NCBI GenBank assembly: GCA_964431685.1
Contig: CAYSLA010000038.1
Span: 1-25,481 of the forward strand
Direction: 5' to 3'
Source of the DNA: CAYSLA01 sp964431685
GTDB taxonomy: Bacteria > Armatimonadota > UBA5829
DNA: 25,481 nt
The notes beneath the pieces are model-generated. The model saw nothing but the letters and a program-made list of their open reading frames with translations, had not been told where the DNA came from and ran no database searches. Positions 8,220-16,372 of this stretch are shown here, one piece after another. Positions within the stretch are counted from its first letter, which is position 1, and each line of letters begins with the position of its first letter. The position numbers were made by a program, and so were the translations under genes.

Positions 8220-8678
8220 CTAGTCGAGCAGAGTTGCGAGGTAAGCGCTTCCAAGCTTCTTTACGTGGTTGAGCGTATTCTGGAACTCGTCCAGATGCAC
8301 CTCCTCCTCGGCCAGCAACTCCTCGAAAATGCTCTTCGACACTATGTCGTTCTCTTCTGCGCAGAGCTTGGCAGACGCGTTGTACATCGCCACCGCTTCG
8401 CTTTCGAGCTCGATGTCTACCTGAAGCGACTCCGCGATTTCCAAGCCCTGCTTGATCTTTCCATCGGGCTTTGTTGTGGGCACGCCGCCCAGAAACAGAA
8501 TCCTCTCGGCCAGTTTCTCGGCATGCTTCATCTCCTGAATGGCTATGGCTTTCATCCGCCCAGCCAGCTTGCCATATCCTGCATCCTCGAGCTCATAGTG
8601 CTGAAGCATGTATGTCTCGATCGCCGCGATCTCCCGGCTTCTGCCATCGTTCAGTGCTTTAATAACCTTGTCGCTCAT
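8220..8678 (-). CDS. bfr: Bacterioferritin (ferritin-like iron storage protein)
   Basis: A 152-residue four-helix-bundle protein that oxidises Fe(II) and stores iron in a 24-subunit shell. All ferroxidase ligands of bacterioferritin can be matched: Glu16 (SREIAAIETY), Glu49 and His52 (IQEMKHAEKL), Glu92, Glu125 and His128 (LAEEEVHLDEF). Met50 sits where the haem-binding Met52 of the E. coli protein lies, and the C-terminus KLGSAYLATLL resembles the family ending. The frame is open to 8756, but the ATG at 8678 is preferred because GGGAGG stands 7 bases upstream and the homologous N-terminus begins there. It is a single-gene unit unrelated in theme to the flanking sugar genes. A non-haem bacterioferritin-like variant remains possible. 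Confidence 0.9.
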   Translation of the reverse strand: MSDKVIKALNDGRSREIAAIETYMLQHYELEDAGYGKLAGRMKAIAIQEMKHAEKLAERILFLGGVPTTKPDGKIKQGLEIAESLQVDIELESEAVAMYNASAKLCAEENDIVSKSIFEELLAEEEVHLDEFQNTLNHVKKLGSAYLATLLD

Positions 8679-8723
8679 CGTTAGCCTCCCGAAGTTCATT
8701 GTTGAGTCATCAATTGAGTCCGA

Positions 8724-8739
8724 CTGCCAGATCAGGCAG
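8724..8739. promoter_or_regulatory. Small inverted repeat upstream of bfr
   Basis: CTGCC (8724-8728) and GGCAG (8735-8739) face each other across 6 bases, about 46 bases upstream of the bfr start. It could be an operator, but no clear bfr promoter was found next to it and the arms are short. Confidence 0.2.
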
Positions 8740-8865
8740 ATTCTGCGGTCCATCAACTGACGCAGCCGTATGTTGGAACACTTCTACGGTTCTATGCCTA
8801 TATCCTCCCCCGAAAATCGGCATCTCAAACCAGTGCAGACTGACAGATAGTTCCAACAGTGCCTA

Positions 8866-8894
8866 TTGACAGCGAGAAACCTGTGTGCTATTGT
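8866..8894 (+). promoter_or_regulatory. Strong predicted promoter of the URO-D-family gene
   Basis: A perfect TTGACA (8866-8871), 17-bp spacer, and TATTGT (8889-8894) preceded by TGC form a consensus-like extended -10 promoter. Transcription would start near 8901, which rules out the upstream GTG at 8885 as the start codon of the next gene. Confidence 0.8.
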
Positions 8895-8962
8895 TGGGGC
8901 GACCCGAAGTGTCAGCAACCAAGGGTCTTTCGGCAGTGATCACAGGGGGTTCAAACGACAAT

Positions 8963-10021
8963 ATGACTTCAAGAGAGCGAGTTCTGGCAGCGATTGGCTA
9001 TCAGCCTGTCGATCGATTGCCGGTATGGGATAATTTCTGGGGCGATTTCCCCGACAAGTGGCGACAGTTCAAAGGCGTTGGACCCGACGTTGATCCGGCC
9101 CAGCACTATGGCGTCGATGTTGTCATCTGCGTAGCGGACGAGAGCTTCTTTCCGTCTCAGAAGAGCCTTATCAGCGACGAAGGCGACTACGAAATACGCA
9201 ATGACGGGTGGGGGCGAGTCGTCCGAACGGGTAAGAAAGATGTCTACTTCGCCGAGACTCTGGAATCCGTAATGAACGATCTCTCAGAAGTCGATCGGCT
9301 CGAGTTCGAACCAGCCAACCTGGAGAAAAGGTTCCCCGTCAGAACGGAGTTCGACAGTGACCACCGGGTGTCGGAGAGCTGCGTGTTCACGAAGGTGGGC
9401 GGTATCTGCATTCGCAGCCAGTTCTTGATGCGCGAGGACAGGCTTCTGATGGCAATGGCCACCGATCCCGGCTTCTGCGACGTTCTTTTCGACAAGGTCG
9501 CGGAGCACTGCACCAACATGGCGCTTGAGACGCTGCGGAGATCAGATACGTGGGAGACGGGGCTCTGGGTCTATGATGACATGGCGAACCGGATCACAAC
9601 AATGTTCAGCCCGGCTATGTTCGAAAGATACCTTCTGCCCAGATATCGAAAGCTCACCGAGACGGTGAGAAAGGCCGGCTGCAAGCACTGTTTCCTGCAC
9701 AGCGACGGTAACATAGAGCCAGTTCTGGATATGTTGCTGGACGCCGGGTTTGAGGGTTTCAATCCGCTGGAGCCCAGGAGCGGCCTTGACCTTGTCAGGC
9801 TGAGGCAGAAGTATGGCAAACGCCTGCTGATGTTCGGGGGAGTGTGCAACACACAGATTCTTCCCAGTGGGGACAAGAGGGCCATCGAAGCACACGTTCG
9901 TCCGCTCATAGAGGTCGCCAAAGAGGGCGGTGTTGTTTTGGGTTCAGCTTCCACGGGTTCGGATGTGCCTCCGGAGGCCTATGACTACTATATGTCCATC
10001 GTTCGCGAGGGTTACGCTTAG
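8963..10021 (+). CDS. Uroporphyrinogen decarboxylase (URO-D) family protein
   Basis: A 352-residue TIM-barrel protein of the URO-D/MtaA/CmuA superfamily. It opens with MTSRERVLAAIGYQPVDRLP, the usual family start. It ends with the CKHCFLHSDGNIEPVLDMLL and GFEGFNPLEPRSGLDLVRL blocks and GKRLLMFGGVCNTQ. True HemE is involved in haem synthesis, but this divergent branch is common beside sugar catabolism or methyl-transfer genes and usually has no assigned function. I therefore do not call it hemE. The ATG at 8963 fits the family start. An AGGGGG (8944-8949) lies 13 bases upstream, a slightly long spacing. A strong promoter precedes it, and the beta-mannosidase follows after 86 bases without a visible terminator. 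Confidence 0.88.
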   Translation: MTSRERVLAAIGYQPVDRLPVWDNFWGDFPDKWRQFKGVGPDVDPAQHYGVDVVICVADESFFPSQKSLISDEGDYEIRNDGWGRVVRTGKKDVYFAETLESVMNDLSEVDRLEFEPANLEKRFPVRTEFDSDHRVSESCVFTKVGGICIRSQFLMREDRLLMAMATDPGFCDVLFDKVAEHCTNMALETLRRSDTWETGLWVYDDMANRITTMFSPAMFERYLLPRYRKLTETVRKAGCKHCFLHSDGNIEPVLDMLLDAGFEGFNPLEPRSGLDLVRLRQKYGKRLLMFGGVCNTQILPSGDKRAIEAHVRPLIEVAKEGGVVLGSASTGSDVPPEAYDYYMSIVREGYA

Positions 10022-10107
10022 CATCGCTCGTGATTGAAGCAGTTTTCGCTTTTCCCGGGTTGGGGTTGTCGGCCTGGGCATTGCGTTTTTTCGAGGATTG
10101 GAGACAC

Positions 10108-12612
10108 ATGGAGACTTTGTTACTAGACGGAACCTGGCGGGTGGCGCAGGTTGGCACGAAAGACGAATCTGCGGCGCAGGTGCCGGGGTGTGTTCACGCT
10201 GACCTGCTGGCTGCAGGGCGAATAGAAGACCCCTTCTACCGCGACAATGAACTGGCCGCGCAGTGGGTCGGCGAGGCTGACTGGGTGTTCTCACGGGACT
10301 TCACCGTCTCCAGCGATTTGCTGGCCCAGGATCGCGTGATCCTGCGCTGCGAAGGGCTGGATACATTCGCCACGGTCACCGTGAACGGTACCGTCCTTGG
10401 GGAGACAGACAACCAGTTCCGAACGTGGGAGTTTGACGCCAGGCCCGTGCTGACCGAAGGCGTGAACCGCATTGAGGTGCGTTTCGCTTCGCCTGTTCCG
10501 TACATGCAGGAGAAGGAGGCCGAGCACTCCCTGGGTGGATGGAAGAATGCTCCGCACGAAATCTTCGGCCGCAGCTATGTGCGCAAAATGCCGTGCAATT
10601 TCGGGTGGGATTGGGGACCGGCGCTGATCACCTGTGGTATATGGCGGTCGATCAGTCTGGTTGGGTTTTCCACCGCTCGCCTGAGCGACGTTCACGTGCG
10701 CCAGGATCACGCCCGCTCGGGAGTCGTCGACCTGGCCATCGGTTTGCAGGCCGAGACCACGGGCGCGGCCGCGCTGACCGCGAGTGTTGTAGTCATGTTC
10801 GATGGCAGGGAAGTGACCCGCGCCGAGGTCGCGTTGCACGAAGGCGCTGGTACGGCTCTCATCACGGTTGACGATCCGCATCTCTGGTGGCCGCGAGGTT
10901 TGGGCGATCAGCCGCTGTATGACATTGAGGTCACTCTAGTAGGTGCCGGCGCCGTTCTCGACACTTGGAGGAAACGAATTGGCCTGCGAGTGCTCAAGCT
11001 CGATCGTCACCCGGACCAGTGGGGTGAGAGCTTCCAGTTTACCGCCAACGGCGTTCCGTTTTTCGCGAAAGGCGGCAACTGGATTCCCACCGATGCCATT
11101 TACACACGCACCACTTCGGCCCAGAGACGGGACTTGCTCCAGAGCTGCGTCGACGCGAACATGAATATGCTTCGTGTCTGGGGTGGGGGGATGTACGAGT
11201 ATGACGAGTTCTACGATATCTGCGACGAGCTTGGTCTGTGCGTCTGGCAGGAGTTCGTCTTCGCCTGTGCGTCCTACCCGGTGTTTGATCCCGAGTTTCT
11301 GGCCAACGTTAAGGCCGAGGCGGAGGACAACGTTCGCCGACTGCGTCATCACGCGTCGCTGGCGTTCTGGTGCGGCAACAACGAATTGGAGATGATCGGC
11401 CTGGTCTCCGACGACCCGGAACGCCCGCATCTGATGCGCTGGGAGCCATACCGCAGGCTGTTTGACGCGATTCTGCCGGAGGTAGTTGGGCGTCTCGACG
11501 CCGAGCACGACTACTGGCCGAGCAGCTCGCATACGCCGGGTGCGAACCGCGTAAATGCCAACGACCCCACGTGCGGCGATGCGCACCTGTGGGGTGTCTG
11601 GTTTGAACGTAAGCCTTTCGAGTGGTACCGCACGTGTGAGCACAGGTTCAACAGCGAGTTCGGATTCCAGTCGTTCCCGGAACCGCTCACCGTCTACGGC
11701 TATACCGAGGAAGAAGACCGCAATGTTACTACTGTTGTGATGGAACACCACCAACGCAGCTCAATCGGCAACAACGCCATAATCCAGTATATGCTGGATT
11801 GGTTCCGCTTGCCCACTCGTTTTGACATGATGCTGTGGCTGAGCCAGGTTCAGCAGGGGATGGCGATGAAATACGCCGTCGAGCATTGGCGCCGGTCCAT
11901 GCCGCGCGGCATGGGGACGCTGTACTGGCAGGTGAACGACAACTGGCCAGTGGCGAGTTGGTCATCCATTGACTACCACGGACGCTGGAAAGCTCTTCAC
12001 TATATGGCCAAACGCTTCTTCGCGCCAATCCTGATCTCCGGCGTTGAGGACCTGGAGGCCGGTACTGTTGAAGTCCATCTTACCAACGACCAGCGCACAG
12101 CAGCTTCAGGCGAGGCGGTATGGACGCTCGTGAACACGGATGGAAAGACTCTTGATTCGGGCAGTGACTCTGTGGCCATTGACGCTCAGACTAGCTCCCG
12201 TATTGCGACGCTTGACCTGTCTGCTTATCTTGCGACGCCCGGCCCGCGCCATATTCTGCTCAATCTGGAATACCTGGTGGATGGCAAGTGCGTCTCCTCC
12301 AACCTTGTCCATTTCGCGCGACCCAAACATCTGACCCTGCGGGAACCCGAGATCAGCCTGCGCATTGAGCCTCAGGATGCCAAGAGGGCCACCGTGACAC
12401 TTGCTGTCGCCAAACCGGCCCTGTGGGCCTGGCTGGCGCTTGACGGCGTGGCAATCCGAGCGTCGGAGAACTACGTTCACCTTATGCCAGGCAGGACGAT
12501 CAGCATCGAAGTCACCTCGTCTGAGCCGTTGACCGACGCCCAGTGGCAGGCGCTGCAGGTATACAGTCTCGCAGATACCTATGGTTCGGCATGTCGCTGT
12601 ACCGGGGCATAG
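10108..12612 (+). CDS. Beta-mannosidase, glycoside hydrolase family 2
   Basis: An 834-residue GH2 enzyme that releases beta-linked mannose from mannosides by a retaining mechanism. Seen in order: the jelly-roll sugar-binding domain (LDGTWRVAQVG, PGCVHADLLAAGRIEDPFYRDNE), the beta-mannosidase-typical NFGWDWGP, an Ig-like domain, then the catalytic TIM barrel with RVWGGGMYEYDEFYDICDEL. The acid/base is Glu426 in WCGNNELEM and the nucleophile Glu517 in FNSEFGFQSFPEP. No signal peptide was found, so it works on imported oligosaccharides. The start at 10108 is chosen because METLLLDGTW is the normal family beginning and GGAG precedes it. The 26 residues upstream in frame have no similarity. It probably shares a transcript with the URO-D-family gene. 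Confidence 0.95.
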   Translation: METLLLDGTWRVAQVGTKDESAAQVPGCVHADLLAAGRIEDPFYRDNELAAQWVGEADWVFSRDFTVSSDLLAQDRVILRCEGLDTFATVTVNGTVLGETDNQFRTWEFDARPVLTEGVNRIEVRFASPVPYMQEKEAEHSLGGWKNAPHEIFGRSYVRKMPCNFGWDWGPALITCGIWRSISLVGFSTARLSDVHVRQDHARSGVVDLAIGLQAETTGAAALTASVVVMFDGREVTRAEVALHEGAGTALITVDDPHLWWPRGLGDQPLYDIEVTLVGAGAVLDTWRKRIGLRVLKLDRHPDQWGESFQFTANGVPFFAKGGNWIPTDAIYTRTTSAQRRDLLQSCVDANMNMLRVWGGGMYEYDEFYDICDELGLCVWQEFVFACASYPVFDPEFLANVKAEAEDNVRRLRHHASLAFWCGNNELEMIGLVSDDPERPHLMRWEPYRRLFDAILPEVVGRLDAEHDYWPSSSHTPGANRVNANDPTCGDAHLWGVWFERKPFEWYRTCEHRFNSEFGFQSFPEPLTVYGYTEEEDRNVTTVVMEHHQRSSIGNNAIIQYMLDWFRLPTRFDMMLWLSQVQQGMAMKYAVEHWRRSMPRGMGTLYWQVNDNWPVASWSSIDYHGRWKALHYMAKRFFAPILISGVEDLEAGTVEVHLTNDQRTAASGEAVWTLVNTDGKTLDSGSDSVAIDAQTSSRIATLDLSAYLATPGPRHILLNLEYLVDGKCVSSNLVHFARPKHLTLREPEISLRIEPQDAKRATVTLAVAKPALWAWLALDGVAIRASENYVHLMPGRTISIEVTSSEPLTDAQWQALQVYSLADTYGSACRCTGA

Positions 12613-12728
12613 CCCGAAGAATACAGTCAGAAAGATTACGAGCTTTGGATGCCTTTCGGATCGGCAAGTTCTGTTCCACGGGACTTGACCAGTGCAGAAT
12701 CCCGAGACAACTCAACGTCCCTAGCGCA

Positions 12729-12754
12729 CGTGACTGTTGGACATGCGAGTCACG
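12729..12754. promoter_or_regulatory. Inverted-repeat operator candidate
   Basis: CGTGACT (12729-12735) and AGTCACG (12748-12754) are perfect 7-bp arms 12 bp apart. The centre-to-centre spacing is near two helical turns and the site covers the -35 hexamer of the downstream aminotransferase promoter, as expected for a repressor site. No cognate regulator is adjacent. Confidence 0.5.
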
Positions 12755-12766
12755 CTGTGCTAGAGT
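12737..12766 (+). promoter_or_regulatory. Predicted promoter of the second aminotransferase
   Basis: TTGGAC (12737-12742), an 18-bp spacer, and TAGAGT (12761-12766) preceded by TGC. It gives this gene its own start downstream of the beta-mannosidase. Confidence 0.6.
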
Positions 12767-12825
12767 TTTGCGACAATCGGCGCACAAGGCAACAAATTGT
12801 CCGAGAATCTGGTAGGAGGAACATA

Positions 12826-14049
12826 ATGCATCCCCGCAAATCAATACCGAGGGTCGCCCCGAAGGCCTATGAATACACGAAGCAGGTGCTGGATTTCGGG
12901 TTCCACAACGCACATTCGGTCGGGATAACGGCTCGGCTCGAAAAGGAGTTCGCTCAGAAATTCGGCCACAAGTACGGCATCGCCCACTGCAACGGCACTG
13001 CAACTATGCAAAGTGCTCTTCTGGGCGCGGGCGTTGGGGTCGGCGATGAAGTGATCGTGCCCGCATTCACGGTCTTCTCCACTTCGGCGGCGGTTCTGCA
13101 CTGCAACGCCGTGCCGATAGTCGCGGACGTCGATCCGGACACGTGGACAATCAGTTTGGATGCCATACGCAAGGCCATTACGCCGCGCACAAAGGCGATC
13201 ATACCCGTGGCTATTGGCGGGCTGACGGCCGACATGGACCCGATAATGGAGCTCGCGAAACAGCATAATCTTGTGGTTATAGAAGACAACGCTCAGTGCA
13301 TCATTGGATCCTACAAGGGACGCATTGCGGGCTCCATGGGGCATTACGCCAGCTTCAGCTTCCAGTCGTCAAAGACCCTCACCTGCGGCGATGGGGGCAT
13401 TCTCATCTGCTCTGACGACGACCTGGCTCTGGGCGCGAGGAAAGCCGCCACCATTGGCTTCAAGGACCTCACAGTCAAGCCTGGGGCAAATGTGGTGCCG
13501 GAACAATTGCGATGTCAGCCGGACTATCAGCGTCACGACAGCATAGGATGGAACCAGCGGCTGCCGGAGATCGCGTGCGCGGTTGCACTGGCGGAACTGG
13601 AACGCATAGACGAACTCACCGAGATGCGCACATACAGCGCAAAGGCGATGGAAGGCGCTGTCCGGCAGTTCGACTGGATCGTGCCTCAGAAGACTCCGGA
13701 GGGCTATGAGAACGCGTATTGGACCTACATGGTCAGAATTATGCGCGATGATATAGTCTGGAAAGACGTCCTCGCTAGGAATATCGAGCTTGGCGGCGAG
13801 GGGTTCTACGGGGCTTACCAGCCGTCGCATCTGGAACCGGTCTACGCGAACCTGAACAGAGCTGTGGACTCCAATCCCGAGCGCTACCCACACTATGCGG
13901 GCAAGCTGCCCAGGTATGAACGGGGGATGTGTCCAGTGTGGGAATCCATACAGCCCAGAGTTATGATGCTCAAGACCAACTTCTTCGACACCGATGAGGC
14001 CGACCGCCAGGCAGAAATTCTGGCAGAGACTCTCAAGGGGTTCTGTTAG
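12826..14049 (+). CDS. DegT/DnrJ/EryC1/StrS-family aminotransferase (second)
   Basis: A 407-residue PLP-dependent enzyme, clearly related to but distinct from the one at 991. Family landmarks: HCNGTATMQSALLGAGVGVG, DEVIVPAFTVFSTSAAVL, the cofactor Asp in VVIEDNAQ, and the Schiff-base lysine Lys183 in SFQSSKTLTCGDGG. The last glycine-rich turn reads GDGG rather than GEGG. AGGAGGA at 12814-12820 puts the ribosome 5 bases from the ATG at 12826. The frame is open further up to 12649, but that part overlaps the promoter and operator. Having two such enzymes in one locus suggests paired amination and deamination steps, or two keto positions on the same sugar or cyclitol. This is inference. Confidence 0.93.
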   Translation: MHPRKSIPRVAPKAYEYTKQVLDFGFHNAHSVGITARLEKEFAQKFGHKYGIAHCNGTATMQSALLGAGVGVGDEVIVPAFTVFSTSAAVLHCNAVPIVADVDPDTWTISLDAIRKAITPRTKAIIPVAIGGLTADMDPIMELAKQHNLVVIEDNAQCIIGSYKGRIAGSMGHYASFSFQSSKTLTCGDGGILICSDDDLALGARKAATIGFKDLTVKPGANVVPEQLRCQPDYQRHDSIGWNQRLPEIACAVALAELERIDELTEMRTYSAKAMEGAVRQFDWIVPQKTPEGYENAYWTYMVRIMRDDIVWKDVLARNIELGGEGFYGAYQPSHLEPVYANLNRAVDSNPERYPHYAGKLPRYERGMCPVWESIQPRVMMLKTNFFDTDEADRQAEILAETLKGFC

Positions 14050-14078
14050 TTGCTCACTGACGTTCCGGAATGACAGCA

Positions 14079-14140
14079 ATTGTGGCGCAGGCTTCCAGCC
14101 TGCAGAGTACGCAACGCAGGCAAGATGCCTGCACCACAAT
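14079..14140. repeat. Double-hairpin (cruciform) intergenic repeat
   Basis: Outer arms ATTGTGGCGCAGGC (14079-14092) and GCCTGCACCACAAT (14127-14140) are complementary apart from one G/T pair. Within them are two small hairpins, CAGGC-ttcca-GCCTG and GCAGGC-aagat-GCCTGC. The layout of two GC hairpins held by an outer stem looks like a mobile REP-type or MITE-like element. It lies 29 bases after one stop and 23 bases before the next start. Confidence 0.75.
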
Positions 14141-14163
14141 CGACGCAATGGAGGCAGACAGGC

Positions 14164-15411
14164 GTGAATACACCCTACGCACTCGAACAGCAATACGGGC
14201 GCATCGCAGGCGAGCTCGATAGCTACATCGACTCCACCGGGTTCTGGGATCCGTCGGGCCTGATGTATGCATACATCGACGTGTCCACCGGCAGGCCCTT
14301 CGAGCCCGAGTTCATTACCAACACCAAGGTCCCTCGCAGAGCGGACGTCGACCCGTGGGCTTGGTGGACGTACGAAGATACCGTTGAAAGCACCGGAGTC
14401 TACATCGATGGGCTCATCAGAAAGTACCGCGTGACGGGTGACGCGGCTTGTCTGGACCGAGCCCGGTCGGCGTGGGAGTCTCTGCGCAATATCTACTACG
14501 CGTCGCAGATATACGGCATCGGGAGTTTCCTGCGGCCCTACGGTGGTTTTGAGGGAATGGGCAGATTCGTCGAACCGCTCGGAACCGACCAGGCCTCACC
14601 CATGTTCAGCGGGCTATACTTCTACATGAGATATGCCGACGACCAGACTCGGGCCGAGATAGCGGACATCATGCTCAAGACGCTAACGTGGTATGAGCAG
14701 CAGGGCTTCAAGTACTTCTACTACAAGAACTTCATACACCACTGGGAGCCCGCCACGCAGCACGCCGCGGCATACTATCTTCCCGCGATCGCGTGGGCTG
14801 CTCAGGTCACTGGTGAAGATCGATGGCGGAATCATCTGGAGGCCGGGCTCGCACTGTTCCGCCAGCCGGACTACACCATATACGATTCGTTCTGTTGGGG
14901 AGGGGACCTGGCCGTGCTCCGCGATGTTTTCGGCGACCGGATCGCGGACTATCTTACGTCCGAGATAAAGGACAAAGGGTTCGCGCGGTGCCAGGAAGCT
15001 CTCTCGGTATTCGATGAGCCGGGCATGACCTGGCGAGTGCATCCCGAGTCGGCCGAGCCGGGCTTCCAGCCGTATGTCAGACCGGATTTCAACCGCAATG
15101 AGGGTTTCGGGTTTGCGTATTTGGCCACGGTGCACGGCGGCAGGGCGAGGCCGCGAAGAGAGCTTCACTTTCTATGCGGGCTTGCCGAGCTTGGATACCC
15201 AGGCGCGTTCGAGCGTGCCGTCGAAGTGCTCGGATGCCGCAATAACGTCCCCGGCGACTTTATGGAGTTTCTGTCGGAGGACTATGACAACCTTCCTGAG
15301 ACAGTGCACATCTACGCCCGATCAGTCGGCGCGATCCTGTTCGAGTGGTGGAGAGACTACTGGTGGCTGAGGGAAATCGAGAGTCGCAAGACCACTGGTG
15401 CAGGGATATGA
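14164..15411 (+). CDS. Conserved-looking helical-barrel-like protein of unknown function
   Basis: A 415-residue protein I do not recognise at family level. It is rich in Trp and Tyr, with repeated helix-like segments: TPYALEQQYGRIAGELDSYI, DTVESTGVYIDGLIRKYRVT, CLDRARSAWESLRNIYYASQ, FSGLYFYMRYADDQTRAEIA, QHAAAYYLPAIAWAAQVTGE and YARSVGAILFEWWRDYWWLR. This pattern is what (alpha/alpha)6-barrel glycoside hydrolases and epimerases look like. There is no signal peptide. The start is GTG at 14164, with GGAGG at 14150-14154. The frame is open upstream only because it reads through the palindromic repeat. It follows the second aminotransferase and is probably an intracellular glycan- or sugar-acting enzyme, by context only. 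Confidence 0.75.
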   Translation: MNTPYALEQQYGRIAGELDSYIDSTGFWDPSGLMYAYIDVSTGRPFEPEFITNTKVPRRADVDPWAWWTYEDTVESTGVYIDGLIRKYRVTGDAACLDRARSAWESLRNIYYASQIYGIGSFLRPYGGFEGMGRFVEPLGTDQASPMFSGLYFYMRYADDQTRAEIADIMLKTLTWYEQQGFKYFYYKNFIHHWEPATQHAAAYYLPAIAWAAQVTGEDRWRNHLEAGLALFRQPDYTIYDSFCWGGDLAVLRDVFGDRIADYLTSEIKDKGFARCQEALSVFDEPGMTWRVHPESAEPGFQPYVRPDFNRNEGFGFAYLATVHGGRARPRRELHFLCGLAELGYPGAFERAVEVLGCRNNVPGDFMEFLSEDYDNLPETVHIYARSVGAILFEWWRDYWWLREIESRKTTGAGI

Positions 15412-15471
15412 GAATTGGGCGCATCGGCTTCGGGGATGACGTGCGCGAATCCCAACCCGGAAACACCGATA

Positions 15472-16329
15472 CTAACCAGCCACCCGTTCCATCGCCTGCA
15501 GCGCATACTCGCGGTTCAGCGCAATCTGATCTTCGCAGCGGGGATACATGCCAACGACCACCGCATCGATCGGCTTTATGTTGCCGTAGGCGAACCCAAA
15601 CGCTGCTCGCACGTCATCCTGGGTTGAGCAGCGCCGGCCCGCGCCAAGTATCTTGAACGCGAGGCACTGCTTGGGTGTGGCGCGGATCACCCGGCACATG
15701 GCGGCAGGGTCCGCGTCGGCGAACTCTTCGCGAGGGGCAGGGCAGTTCTCTTTGGCCGCCTGCGCGACCAGTGCGCTCTGTCTCGGTTTCCGGCTGAGGT
15801 TGTAGAAGCAGGCCATGTAGAAGTCGACATCCCAACTGTGTTCTTCCGCGTACTCAATCACCTCCGGGATGTGCGTGCCGAGACCGACCCGCACCCCGCA
15901 ATCACGCATGCAGGAGAGATACGGCTTAACCTCTTCGATCTTCCCTTGCAGCCAGAGGTTATCGGTCTTGGTGCCCTGGTGGTAGATGCCGATTGCGCCC
16001 GCCGCCGAGATGATCCGGATGTTCTGAAACACATCGGACATCTCTGAGGCAGTCTGGGCGATCCACTGCAACCCGCAGCCACGTCTGCGGGCGAGTTCCA
16101 GCCAGTACAGGATTCGGTGGTAGTCTCCGCGAGCCTGCAGAGTGTTGTAGCCCGCAGCTTCGAGCTGCAGCAGATACTCCACCACTTGCTCATCGGTGAA
16201 GTATTCGCGCATCTCACCATCCAGCTCCTGCGAGAAATGTGAGTTCCCACACAGCGGGTTCCCGCCGCTGATCAACCTGGTGATGGCGTGTTCCCCGAAC
16301 GGCACGGTCGGCATTAGAGGCAGACTCAA
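15472..16329 (-). CDS. TIM-barrel-like protein, aldo/keto-reductase-like family, function unknown
   Basis: A 285-residue protein of a conserved environmental family that begins with a LISGGNPLCGNSHFS block and has LQARGDYHRILYWLELARR, QWIAQTASEMSDVFQNIRII, GIYHQGTKTDNLWLQGKIEE, CGVRVGLGTHIPEVIEYAEE and ending NIKPIDAVVVGMYPR. Alternating strands and helices fit a TIM barrel. Such proteins are sometimes labelled aldo/keto reductase-like, but I see no convincing Asp-Tyr-Lys-His catalytic set, so I would not assign a reaction. The start is taken as TTG at 16329, because AGGAG lies 10 bases upstream. An ATG at 16314 is the alternative. It is convergent with the preceding gene and has its own promoter. 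Confidence 0.8.
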   Translation of the reverse strand: MSLPLMPTVPFGEHAITRLISGGNPLCGNSHFSQELDGEMREYFTDEQVVEYLLQLEAAGYNTLQARGDYHRILYWLELARRRGCGLQWIAQTASEMSDVFQNIRIISAAGAIGIYHQGTKTDNLWLQGKIEEVKPYLSCMRDCGVRVGLGTHIPEVIEYAEEHSWDVDFYMACFYNLSRKPRQSALVAQAAKENCPAPREEFADADPAAMCRVIRATPKQCLAFKILGAGRRCSTQDDVRAAFGFAYGNIKPIDAVVVGMYPRCEDQIALNREYALQAMERVAG

Positions 16330-16372
16330 CTTGATTTCGCTCCTGGTTCAGTCCAGAATAACTTCTGTACCA

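Noticed and set aside
8885..8962. GTG start giving 26 more residues to the URO-D-family protein
   Set aside because: The codon lies inside the predicted promoter -10 region, and the family start MTSRERVLAA is at 8963.
8963..10021. Calling the URO-D-family gene hemE
   Set aside because: It is divergent, sits in a sugar locus without haem genes, and the superfamily contains many non-HemE members.
12603..12616. CGGGGCATAGCCCG hairpin at the beta-mannosidase stop as a terminator
   Set aside because: Four-base stem only, and no T-run follows.
12649..12825. Upstream start of the second aminotransferase
   Set aside because: The segment contains the promoter and operator. AGGAGGA directly precedes the ATG at 12826.
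14080..14163. N-terminal extension of the helical-barrel protein
   Set aside because: It is translation of the palindromic repeat. GGAGG supports the GTG at 14164.
15412..15471. Terminator between the convergent genes
   Set aside because: Only a weak ATTGGG/CCCAAC match and no T-run. Nothing convincing is present.
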